From the NCBI RefSeq assembly GCF_004345325.1, contig NZ_SLVJ01000019.1, positions 1 through 64,000 on the forward strand: 64,000 bases of DNA, in the 5' to 3' direction. The translations under genes were made by a program, and so were the position numbers. Positions 26,028 through 33,959 of the stretch are shown here, one piece after another. Positions within the stretch are counted from its first letter, which is position 1. Every line of letters starts with the position of its first letter. Source of the DNA: Acinetobacter calcoaceticus (GTDB lineage: Bacteria; Pseudomonadota; Gammaproteobacteria; Pseudomonadales; Moraxellaceae). The notes beneath the pieces are model-generated. The model searched no databases. It was not told where the DNA came from and saw nothing but the letters and a program-made list of their open reading frames with translations.

Positions 26028-26375
26028 TTAAGGACAAGCTATTGTGAGTGAAGTTCCAAGTTTTTTTAATTGATAATTTATATTCTTAAGTTTTCGAGAA
26101 GCATTAACCAAAGCTTTTTCAAATTTTGGATCTTTTTGTGCTGAGAGTTTAGTTTGTTGCTCTCTAAGAATCATGGCTTGTTGACATGATTCATTTAAAT
26201 AACGACTGAGGTCATTTTTTTCAGTGTCTTGATTAATATTTTTCAAAGCTTCATTTGGTTCAGCGTAGTCATTACTGATTAAATGAGTGAAATTTTTATC
26301 AGTGAGTTTGTCTGCATAGGTCATTGTTGACCCCAATAATAAAGCTAGGGCAAGCAGGGAAGGATTTAATTTCAT
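26028..26375 (-). CDS. Hypothetical secreted protein
   Basis: About 115 residues from the ATG at 26375, which starts a signal peptide (MKLNPSLLALALLLGSTMTYA). The mature chain is lysine-rich and probably helical, with two cysteines (NESCQQAM, TIACP). Family not recognised. The frame extends upstream to 26480 but that part is not protein-like. Confidence 0.5.
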   Translation of the reverse strand: MKLNPSLLALALLLGSTMTYADKLTDKNFTHLISNDYAEPNEALKNINQDTEKNDLSRYLNESCQQAMILREQQTKLSAQKDPKFEKALVNASRKLKNINYQLKKLGTSLTIACP

Positions 26376-26517
26376 AAGCTTATGTTGTTTCTCAGATAAT
26401 TCAGTATAGCATTCTGTTTTAGAGCCATTAAACCCTAGCTTTAGTTGATGGTGGTAATTATGCATTTTAGATATATTCATAGATATTTACTGCAGTATCT
26501 TCCAATGACGCAGCACT

Positions 26518-26575
26518 TGACGACTTGAATCCGCCATCTAAAAAGCTTAACCAATGCGCATTATTTTGGCTTGGA
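26518..26575. repeat. Module A, copy 1 (58 bp)
   Basis: Identical over 58 bases to 31167-31224, on the far side of the CRISPR array and in the same orientation. Both copies are followed within about 120 bases by a partial CRISPR repeat end (GCAGTGAAC). Confidence 0.85.
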
Positions 26576-26584
26576 TCAACTTAA

Positions 26585-26665
26585 TAGGGAAATATCAAAA
26601 CACCTGTTTAAAGGCAAATCGTAAACTGGTTTGGCATTGCACCGCAGAGCGGATGCAACGAGAAA
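26585..26665. repeat. Module C, copy 1 (81 bp)
   Basis: Identical over 81 bases to 30820-30900. In this copy it follows module A after 9 bases; in the second copy the order of A and C is reversed and they are separated by 266 bases, showing rearrangement. Origin not recognised. Confidence 0.85.
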
Positions 26666-26826
26666 GCATAGAAGCTACTTATGGGCAGTGAACCATGATC
26701 TGTTACCTGACGAATTAGTCAGTCTTGAGAATTATCTTGAAAGATAACTCTGTGATTAAACTGATTAAGGTTGGTTTTTTTCATTAAAGATTAGTATCTT
26801 GTTTAAAATTATTTGGACTTGATGAA

Positions 26827-27459
26827 ATGAAACAGCTTTTTTTCTTGGCGATTATTGTTGGGTTGGTCGGGTGTGGTAAATCGGAAGATCCAGAAAAAGG
26901 ACAATCAGTTAATACACTACCAAAGCCAATATCGGATGATCCATACTGGAAATACACCAAAGAAGACTTCCCTCGATATTTTGAGCAATGGGGGGAAGAT
27001 GGTGTTAAGCGGATTTCTGAAATTGAAAGAGCAGCAGTGGCAAAAATAGCTAACACTCAGAATAGTTGTGATCGTATTTCAATGGCTATGCTTTCAGAGG
27101 ATCGCAGCACACCCAAGTCTAATGTTGTTGTGATTGTGGACTGTGATAACAAGCAGCGATTCTATGTTTCAGAATCAGCGTTAAACATTGGCGCACCTAT
27201 AAAATCTCAATCCGAAAAATCTATCTCACAAGCAGATGCATTTATCAAGTGCCAAGAACTGGTTAAGTCCAACGCTAAATATCCATCATCAGTCGATTTT
27301 CAGTTACTTGATAGCAGCGGGTTTAAGGCAGAAACTACGGGGAATGTCGTGGTTAATTTAGGCTTTAAGGCAAAAAATAGCTTTGGTGCGGAAATTCCAG
27401 CTAAAGCACGTTGTGTATTTCCACCAGATAAAACACCTGAGATAACGATTTCAGAATAA
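26827..27459 (+). CDS. Hypothetical lipoprotein
   Basis: A 210-residue protein with a short signal peptide and lipobox (MKQLFFLAIIVGLVGCGKSE; LVGC). The mature part has four further cysteines and a C-terminal half with the phrase ADAFIKCQELVKSNAKYPSS, of a kind seen in small phage-associated or plasmid-associated lipoproteins; I cannot name the family. It is followed by a clear terminator (27476-27497). Its position beside a phage head-protein fragment suggests it may be prophage cargo. Confidence 0.6.
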   Translation: MKQLFFLAIIVGLVGCGKSEDPEKGQSVNTLPKPISDDPYWKYTKEDFPRYFEQWGEDGVKRISEIERAAVAKIANTQNSCDRISMAMLSEDRSTPKSNVVVIVDCDNKQRFYVSESALNIGAPIKSQSEKSISQADAFIKCQELVKSNAKYPSSVDFQLLDSSGFKAETTGNVVVNLGFKAKNSFGAEIPAKARCVFPPDKTPEITISE

Positions 27460-27475
27460 ATAAAGTAAACAATAC

Positions 27476-27497
27476 AACCGCTACTAGGCGGTTTTTT
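27476..27497 (+). terminator. Terminator after the lipoprotein gene
   Basis: A 6-bp stem (AACCGC / GCGGTT) running into six T residues, 17 bases after the stop codon. Confidence 0.75.
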
Positions 27498-27560
27498 ACA
27501 TCTAGAGGATTGTCATGAGTACAAAATTATTTCTGAGCTAATTATGGGCAGCTAATTAAA

Positions 27561-27610
27561 AACCTGAATTCAGGTTTATGACTTTCTAAACTGCCTATGA
27601 GGCAATGAAC
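27561..27610. repeat. Palindrome plus degenerate solitary CRISPR repeat
   Basis: AACCTGAATTCAGGTTT (a perfect palindrome) is followed at 27583-27610 by a 28-base sequence that matches the I-F repeat at 24 of 28 positions. The core stem TGCC/GGCA is kept. The stop codon of the phage-like fragment (27611-27613) begins at the next base. Similar cassettes occur at 30901 and 31784. Confidence 0.75.
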
Positions 27611-28090
27611 CTAGGGTGCTTTTTTAATCTCATGATTTTCGAGAATTCTCAGGTTCTCCATGTCTACAAAATCCGTAAGTTTATAGCCATGGTTTTTGTA
27701 CAGATTAAATCTAAACTCATCCAGATATTCAAGTTGAAACTCTGGGTGACATTTATCGAACCAATTTACAAACATGGTATTGGCATCAACCTGACCAATC
27801 CTTCCATCGCGCTGATCTTTTGGAATGTTTTTGACTGGTTTGTGGTGCATAACGAACGGTCTCAAACCAGGAATATCACCATCTTCATCACAACCAACAA
27901 GGCAACAACGGCAATCATTATGAGTTTTGGCAAGTCTGTTCGCTTCTGCAACTTTAACTACAGTACCATCAAGACATGCACAAATTAAACAACTACGACC
28001 ATCTAAAACACCAATCAATTTAACCCAATCAAAACCAAGCACCTTCCAAGTTTCGATTGATGTTAGGGGTAATTCCATTTTATTTACCAT
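27611..28090 (-). pseudogene. Phage minor head protein fragment (SPP1 gp7 / Mu F-like C-terminus)
   Basis: A 159-residue frame whose pattern DGRSCLICACLDG ... THNDCRCCLVG matches the C-terminal cysteine/histidine region of phage head-morphogenesis proteins. Full-length homologues are several hundred residues and sit among portal and capsid genes; none are here. The frame starts without its N-terminal domain and ends exactly against a degenerate CRISPR repeat, so I read it as a prophage remnant, though a short expressed protein is possible. Confidence 0.6.
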
Positions 28091-28200
28091 TTAGTAAGTT
28101 TTAAGCGACTCAATACTAACACCCAACACATTCTTTTAGATCGTGTTTTTATATAAAAAATATTAGTGAAGGACTATTTGAATACTGCACAAACCTAGAT

Positions 28201-30572
28201 TTTCTAAGCTGCCTATACGGCAGTGAACAGAAGCCATTCACGGCGCACTTGCCAATCTGTTTTCTAAGCTGCCTATACGGCAGTGAACTTCATTTTGACC
28301 GTCTAAGCTATAGCAGCAGTTTTCTAAGCTGCCTATACGGCAGTGAACATGAGAATCATTGGCGTGAATGCTACAAATTTTTTCTAAGCTGCCTATACGG
28401 CAGTGAACTACGAAATAGCCTATGCCGTCCAGTGGTGCAATTTCTAAGCTGCCTATACGGCAGTGAACAAAACAATCTATGATATCATCATAGTTGATGA
28501 TTTCTAAGCTGCCTATACGGCAGTGAACTAGGGTATTTAGTCATTGCAGAGTTTTTACCTTTTCTAAGCTGCCTATACGGCAGTGAACTTGTCTGTGATC
28601 CTACTGAGAAATTTGAGTTTTTTCTAAGCTGCCTATACGGCAGTGAACTCAAAATTCATTGATGAGTTCTCTGGTGTTATTTTCTAAGCTGCCTATACGG
28701 CAGTGAACCGCCTGCCAAGTAACTGACTGCAATCACAAAATTTCTAAGCTGCCTATACGGCAGTGAACATTTCGCTAATGGCGTGAAGAATGCATATAAT
28801 TTTCTAAGCTGCCTATACGGCAGTGAACCTCCGCAGCTTCAAGAAAAGCCTCATCATTTTTTTCTAAGCTGCCTATACGGCAGTGAACGGCGCGCTTCTA
28901 GGGGCTGCTGATGACCATTGTTTCTAAGCTGCCTATACGGCAGTGAACTTAAAACGGGCAATCGCTGCAATAGTTGGGTTTTTTCTAAGCTGCCTATACG
29001 GCAGTGAACATTGGCGGGCAGCACACGCTAAGACTGGCTAATTTCTAAGCTGCCTATACGGCAGTGAACAGAACTTATAACTACTCACGTTCTTAGTCGT
29101 TTTTCTAAGCTGCCTATACGGCAGTGAACGGTCTTAGGCGCTTGGTGTTGCTTAGCGATGTTTTCTAAGCTGCCTATACGGCAGTGAACCAGCCATGATT
29201 TAATTCTCTATATTTTAAAATTTTCTAAGCTGCCTATACGGCAGTGAACATGCCGAATCAAGGTCATCAACAATTAATATTTTTCTAAGCTGCCTATACG
29301 GCAGTGAACTTTGTGGTACCAAGATTCAAAAGGTGGGGTATTTTCTAAGCTGCCTATACGGCAGTGAACTAATTCGTGCGGGGTCGCGCCCTGCTTCATC
29401 GTTTCTAAGCTGCCTATACGGCAGTGAACCATCTGCCTCACTTTCTTGGCTTCGGTTGAACTTTCTAAGCTGCCTATACGGCAGTGAACGGCGCCCCCGG
29501 AACCTCCGAGGGCCATACGCATTTCTAAGCTGCCTATACGGCAGTGAACTAGATATGATCGCCCCAGGTGCTGCGGTGTTTTTTCTAAGCTGCCTATACG
29601 GCAGTGAACAATGATCCCAAAGAACCGATCATATTCATCGTTTTCTAAGCTGCCTATACGGCAGTGAACGTGGCGGGCTTGACCATTGCGGCCCGTGAAT
29701 ACTTTCTAAGCTGCCTATACGGCAGTGAACTGTGAGTTCGTCTTACAAAACTATAGCAAATTTTTCTAAGCTGCCTATACGGCAGTGAACCGATTAAACG
29801 CGGGTATTACATCCGTATCTATTTTCTAAGCTGCCTATACGGCAGTGAACAACTTGCAAAGCGCACGAAAGCACTGACAGACTTTCTAAGCTGCCTATAC
29901 GGCAGTGAACTCCGCGGATGTTAGCGCGATATTTCTATCGATTTTTCTAAGCTGCCTATACGGCAGTGAACTTAGTGATGAAATAACTGATCACCCTTAT
30001 GTTTTTCTAAGCTGCCTATACGGCAGTGAACGGCTTCGGCTGCGCAAGTAACAATGCTATGTATTTCTAAGCTGCCTATACGGCAGTGAACAATGGTCTA
30101 CAAATCAAGAGCAACGAGATGCATTTCTAAGCTGCCTATACGGCAGTGAACTGGGCTTACAATACGATTCAATTGCCCTGATTTTTCTAAGCTGCCTATA
30201 CGGCAGTGAACAATCACAACAAAAACTGTTGTTAATAATGGTTTTTCTAAGCTGCCTATACGGCAGTGAACTCGGGCAATCATTTGATAAATCTAGCTTA
30301 AATTTTCTAAGCTGCCTATACGGCAGTGAACTCGTACTCGGTATACTCGGTATACTCATACTCATTTCTAAGCTGCCTATACGGCAGTGAACTCGATAGT
30401 TTCGCTGTCTACTCGATAGGTTAATTTCTAAGCTGCCTATACGGCAGTGAACCGCACTATCCTAAAGTTCCTTAGAATGCAAATTTTCTAAGCTGCCTAT
30501 ACGGCAGTGAACCAGAAGAGTTTGTAAAATATAAAGCAGATAATTTTCTAAGCTGCCTATACGGCAGTGAAC
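28201..30572 (-). CRISPR. Type I-F CRISPR array, 40 repeats and 39 spacers
   Basis: Forty apparently identical 28-base repeats (plus strand TTTCTAAGCTGCC ... CAGTGAAC) with 39 spacers: 35 of 32 bases and four of 33 bases. The repeat, read on the minus strand as GTTCACTGCC ... TTAGAAA with stem CTGCC/GGCAG, is the standard type I-F form processed by Cas6f. The AT-rich leader with an IHF site lies at the high-coordinate end, so transcription runs leftward and the newest spacers are near 30.5 kb. No cas gene is in the window, so interference must rely on cas genes elsewhere, if any. Confidence 0.98.
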
Positions 30573-30720
30573 TATAAAATTTTAGCAACAAACCATAATA
30601 TAACAATGAGATAGCTTTTAAAAAGCCCAAATACCCAATATTTTTACATGGGTTGTAAGTTATTGATTTTAATAAGCTGTTAAAGAGTGTTTAAATATTG
30701 GGGTAAATTGAGATCGATGT
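30573..30720 (-). promoter_or_regulatory. CRISPR leader
   Basis: AT-rich, non-coding sequence directly next to the leader-proximal repeat (30545-30572) on the minus strand. It should hold the array promoter and the integration host factor site at 30656-30668. I cannot place the exact promoter. Confidence 0.65.
30656..30668 (-). promoter_or_regulatory. IHF-binding site in the CRISPR leader
   Basis: On the minus strand AATCAATAACTTA fits the IHF consensus WATCAANNNNTTR at every position. It lies about 84 bases from the first repeat. IHF bending of the leader is known to guide spacer integration in type I-E and I-F systems. Confidence 0.6.
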
Positions 30721-30819
30721 CAAAATAATTCTGCAGATAACTAAAGTCTATTTTCGTTCTTACTGATCTACTGGATTTAACATACTGCAAGTTTAGTTGA
30801 CTGGTGTTGATACAGCATC

Positions 30820-30900
30820 TAGGGAAATATCAAAACACCTGTTTAAAGGCAAATCGTAAACTGGTTTGGCATTGCACCGCAGAGCGGATGCAACGAGAAA
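30820..30900. repeat. Module C, copy 2 (81 bp)
   Basis: Exact copy of 26585-26665, followed here directly by the palindrome-plus-half-repeat cassette instead of the sequence found after copy 1. Confidence 0.85.
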
Positions 30901-30937
30901 AACCTGAATTCAGGTTTTTTCATTTTCTAAGTTGCCT
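30901..30937. repeat. Palindrome and half CRISPR repeat, copy 1
   Basis: AACCTGAATTCAGGTTTTTT, a palindrome with T-run that could terminate transcription, is followed by TTTCTAAGTTGCC, the first half of the I-F repeat with one change. The same 37 bases occur at 31784-31820. Confidence 0.75.
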
Positions 30938-31166
30938 TGCACTTCGTTTTAAAGAAGCACTTTAAAACTCACTCAAGCAAGGTCATAAATCCATTCCTTT
31001 ACGCAGTAGCACGGCTCATTTTTGTCAACGGATGGTGCATTACGTATCAAATAGTCATTGATTTCAAAGGATTTCCTTCCTTCCCCAAAGGAAGCTTAGG
31101 ATGGATTCAGGCTGAAAGCCTTAGAGGTCAAGACTTAGCCTGAATAGGATTTTAGTGATACTGCTC

Positions 31167-31224
31167 TGACGACTTGAATCCGCCATCTAAAAAGCTTAAC
31201 CAATGCGCATTATTTTGGCTTGGA
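31167..31224. repeat. Module A, copy 2 (58 bp)
   Basis: Exact copy of 26518-26575. Followed by CGACCTATGAGCAGTGAAC, a shortened version of the distal half of the CRISPR repeat. Confidence 0.85.
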
Positions 31225-31368
31225 GCAAAGCGACCTATGAGCAGTGAACATCCATCAATATCGATACTGAGGAGGTGAAGGTGGCATGATTAATTCTTGC
31301 TGATCACCTAGGCATGATCCAATCAGTAGCGTTTGTCCAAACATAGTTTGACTGGTCAGTTGCCAAAT

Positions 31369-31725
31369 TTAATGCTGTAGATGTTGTGGTGAGCTCGGTG
31401 GATTCGAGTCGCGGCTATAGCGTTTTGTGGTTACAGTTTTTGCATTGATAATATCTGCAGGGGTGAGTATATTTCCGTCCAAAGCCTTGCCTTGGTGAAC
31501 CATTTCCCGTAATTGTGTCGGTATTAATCGTACCAAGTCAGGGCTTTTTTCTGCATTTAAATATAATAAATTCCCTTTAATCGTTTGATTTTTAATCCAA
31601 TTTTAAAAGTTAGTCTTATCGTAAACACTGGCGATGTCTTCCACCTGACGATGCTTCTTAATCAATAGTAAATGAATAATCGCATTTACGGGTTTGCCTA
31701 CACAGCCTTTCAGGGTGTTAATCAC
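31369..31725 (-). pseudogene. Remnant of an unidentified gene with internal stop
   Basis: Read on the minus strand, one frame gives VINTLKGCVGKPVNAIIHLL then IKKHRQVEDIASVYDKTNF, a stop, and in the same frame NWIKNQTIKGNLLYLNAEKS, PDLVRLIPTQLREMVHQGKA, LDGNILTPADIINAKTVTTK and RYSRDSNPPSSPQHLQH before a TAA. Composition is protein-like on both sides of the stop, so this is a decayed gene tail rather than a chance frame. I cannot assign a family. Confidence 0.55.
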
Positions 31726-31745
31726 CAATTATGCCACTAGCCATA

Positions 31746-31773
31746 TTTCTAAGCTGCTAATAAGGCTCTGAAC
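31746..31773. repeat. Solitary degenerate CRISPR repeat
   Basis: A 28-base sequence matching the I-F repeat at 23 of 28 positions, with the first 12 bases and last five exact and the loop and distal stem arm altered. No second repeat lies at spacer distance. Confidence 0.7.
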
Positions 31774-31783
31774 TTTTTTAAAA

Positions 31784-31820
31784 AACCTGAATTCAGGTTT
31801 TTTCATTTTCTAAGTTGCCT
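31784..31820. repeat. Palindrome and half CRISPR repeat, copy 2
   Basis: Exact 37-base copy of 30901-30937, lying 10 bases after the solitary degenerate repeat. Confidence 0.75.
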
Positions 31821-31930
31821 TTTAGATGTTGATTTCAAAGGATGAGTGGGGCTCCCGCGCAAGGAATGCTTAGACAAATATGAGCAGCACTGCTGCGCAA
31901 GAGGGGAGATTTACGGTATAAAAACTTAGA

Positions 31931-32200
31931 TTAAATAATCGTCGAAATCCACTCCACATCACACTTTGTACCACTTGCAAATATCAATTTATTTGAATAT
32001 GAATATTGATCATAAATAAGAATGGCTTGATCGCCATAGGCATATTCATAACAAAATTTCGTCTTAATTATGAGGTTTGAATAGGTGTCGATATATAAAT
32101 TACGGTCTTCTCGATTCACATAGACTTTATAAAATTCGGCATTTGCGAGAGTAGGTATCGTTGTTGCTGTTATTGCTATCATTAGCGTAATTATTTTCAT
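31931..32200 (-). CDS. Small hypothetical secreted protein
   Basis: An 89-residue protein with a signal peptide (MKIITLMIAITATTIPTLANA) and a mature part rich in Tyr, with two cysteines (KFCYEYA, GTKCDVEW) that could pair. No family recognised. It closes the accessory island before the second purine block. Confidence 0.5.
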   Translation of the reverse strand: MKIITLMIAITATTIPTLANAEFYKVYVNREDRNLYIDTYSNLIIKTKFCYEYAYGDQAILIYDQYSYSNKLIFASGTKCDVEWISTII

Positions 32201-32274
32201 GGCAGTAACTTTTTTAGAAAGCTCTATGCTGAAGATTAAAAATTTAAATCTTCAAGGTCAAGAGCTCATCTGAG

Positions 32275-32784
32275 TCAAATAATACTTACTTGTGTATCAT
32301 CTTCAAACGCAAATACATCGCAATTATGGCCGACTCCGATACGATCGACCACAGCAAACAAGCTCGGTGCTTCAAGGGTCAGTAGTGGGTGATGCCAAGT
32401 TCCTGCACGATAATTGACACCTTGTGCACCATGACTGATAAAAGCCTGTAGTTTGCTCAGGTCAGGTCGATTCTCATCCAAGTTTGGTGCAACCACAATA
32501 ATAAAAGCCTGACCCTGCATCGGAATAAAAGCCTGTGACCCCAAGGGATGCCGCTCTAGCATCTGGATAGTGCAGGGCAGTTCGGTCAGGATGATATTAC
32601 GAAATAGGCTAATGCCCAACTTTGCTGATGCATCAACTTGGGTCAGTGCCAGGTCGTGATAGCGCTCTGTCTGTGCGGCATTAATATGAAAATAATCATG
32701 ATCCTCACAGCCAATCACCTCACCATATGCAGAAAAACCCTCTGAAGTGAGAGGTTGTAGGGGAATCTGTATCCGTTTTGGCAT
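32275..32784 (-). CDS. allA: Ureidoglycolate lyase
   Basis: A 169-residue cupin-fold enzyme that splits ureidoglycolate into glyoxylate and urea. Recognisable segments are LTSEGFSAYGEVIG, LERHPLGSQAFIPMQGQAFI, GVNYRAGTWHHPLLTL and the C-terminal DRIGVGHNCDVFAFED. It follows the allantoicase gene by about 20 bases and is surely cotranscribed. The start at 32784 (MPKRIQIPL) is preferred over 32799 because GGAG stands at the right distance. Confidence 0.93.
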   Translation of the reverse strand: MPKRIQIPLQPLTSEGFSAYGEVIGCEDHDYFHINAAQTERYHDLALTQVDASAKLGISLFRNIILTELPCTIQMLERHPLGSQAFIPMQGQAFIIVVAPNLDENRPDLSKLQAFISHGAQGVNYRAGTWHHPLLTLEAPSLFAVVDRIGVGHNCDVFAFEDDTQVSII

Positions 32785-32805
32785 AAGCTTTTGCTCCATA
32801 TCAGA

Positions 32806-33813
32806 CTAGGCAGAAATGCTGCCCCAAAGTCTGATCCGGCTAATGCCGCCATCGGGAATCATATTGACGCGGATATGCGAAATTTTCTGATCGGACAGGA
32901 TCTCTTTGATATAAGTATGCATATGATCCATACGCATATCTTGGGCAGCTAATAAATACGGCCAAAACATACTTTGAGGAATCAGTTGAGCATCGGTGGC
33001 ATCTTGAACATACAAGGCTTGTATCGAGACTTGAGCTGGATAATTGCCCTTAAAGTGCGCGGTGTCGATTTCAATTTTTTCAATATTGCCTGCTTGACCC
33101 AAGCCCAAAACACACCAATCAAATCCAGGTTCACGGCGGCGTTTGGTTTCCCAACCATCCCCCATATTGATGCCACGACCAGGCTGAATCAAATTGCGTG
33201 GGTGCCCAAAATGCGCATCACTATAGGCAATGACCCGTCCACCATTTTCAAGTGCTAATAAATCCAGGACTTGACCGCTATGTGTAGGTTGAATCTGCAC
33301 TTGGCCATAGACTCTAAAACGTGCAATCCCGCCATCAGGATAAATGTGTAAACGTAAATGACTAAAGACCTGATCAGAGTTAATGCTCAGAAGATGATGT
33401 TGGCTAGGCCCCAATACGTGGTTGGGTAATATGCTGTGCCATTCAGCTTGATCCAAATCTTGATCGCTGCTCAAACAACCCTCTACGGCAGCCGATGCTG
33501 GATAATTACCACTAAAGAAGGTGGTATCTATATCCAGTGCTGAGATTTTCCCTGCGACGCCCAGTTTTATAATCGCCCAATCTGAACCCGCATAGCGTTT
33601 ACGCTGGGTTTCCCAACCATCCATCCATTTTCCATGATCATCAAATTGATCCTCGACAAATATTGGTGGGCTAAATTGCAGCATACGGTTGGCTTCAGCA
33701 AAAAACTCATCTGAACAACGCAATACTTTTGCACCAATTCGGGCATCTGCCAAGTTGGTGAGCTGATTAATCTGTGTAGGAAGTTCAAATACGGGTGCAA
33801 GTAAAGTCGCCAT
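32806..33813 (-). CDS. alc: Allantoicase
   Basis: A 335-residue enzyme that hydrolyses allantoate to ureidoglycolate and urea. It has the family's two tandem homologous halves, each with a GDGWETKRRR-like motif (here MDGWETQRKRYAGSDWAIIK in the first and MGDGWETKRRREPGFDWCVL in the second) and each ending in an H-x-R-x2-x-x-PDGGI-R pattern. The start MATLLAPVFELPTQINQLTN matches family N-termini; the frame is open upstream to 33891. Divergent from hpxO and followed by allA. Confidence 0.95.
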   Translation of the reverse strand: MATLLAPVFELPTQINQLTNLADARIGAKVLRCSDEFFAEANRMLQFSPPIFVEDQFDDHGKWMDGWETQRKRYAGSDWAIIKLGVAGKISALDIDTTFFSGNYPASAAVEGCLSSDQDLDQAEWHSILPNHVLGPSQHHLLSINSDQVFSHLRLHIYPDGGIARFRVYGQVQIQPTHSGQVLDLLALENGGRVIAYSDAHFGHPRNLIQPGRGINMGDGWETKRRREPGFDWCVLGLGQAGNIEKIEIDTAHFKGNYPAQVSIQALYVQDATDAQLIPQSMFWPYLLAAQDMRMDHMHTYIKEILSDQKISHIRVNMIPDGGISRIRLWGSISA

Positions 33814-33959
33814 AGTGCTCGATTCAAATCGGTTGCTGTTATTTGATCTGAATGCACAGCTTATGCCAACTTGCAGTTTATTTTTGCCCAATGATTGTGA
33901 AATGGCACGGTTCTCGCATTTTAGCCCAGTATGAATAGGGCAATAGTAAGGAAATGCAT

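Larger units (their letters stand above)
26376..26826. other. Gene-poor stretch with island repeats
   Basis: Contains module A (26518-26575) and module C (26585-26665), both repeated beyond the CRISPR array. Just after module C, TTATGGGCAGTGAAC at about 26678-26692 is a partial CRISPR repeat end. A 45-codon frame (ATG at 26554) crosses both modules but has no recognised family and I do not call it. Confidence 0.5.
30573..31930. other. Gene-poor stretch of decayed repeats and gene remnants
   Basis: About 1.36 kb without an intact gene. In order: CRISPR leader, module C copy 2 (30820-30900), palindrome plus half CRISPR repeat (30901-30936), an open frame at 30937-31143 that I reject, module A copy 2 (31167-31224) followed by a partial repeat end, a broken gene remnant on the minus strand (31369-31725), a degenerate full-length CRISPR repeat (31746-31773) and a second palindrome plus half repeat (31784-31819). 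Confidence 0.7.

Noticed and set aside
26554..26691. A 45-codon frame across modules A and C (MRIILAWINLIGKYQN...)
   Set aside because: Modules A and C are rearranged at the second site, which breaks this frame, and no family was recognised; not enough to call a gene.
27605..27988. Plus-strand frame opposite the phage head fragment
   Set aside because: Fully antisense to a frame with a recognisable Cys/His motif; no family and no ribosome binding site.
28249..30365. Open frames running through the CRISPR array on both strands
   Set aside because: They consist of repeated FLSCLYGSE or VHCRIGSLE blocks, which are simply the repeat translated. They are not genes.
30937..31143. A 68-codon frame (MHFVLKKHFK...)
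   Set aside because: It begins inside the half CRISPR repeat, lacks a ribosome binding site and shows no family; treated as chance within decayed DNA.
24500..31820. A CRISPR-associated transposon (type I-F3) at this locus
   Set aside because: Mini-array and atypical repeats suggested it, but no tnsA/B/C, tniQ or cas gene remnants could be recognised.
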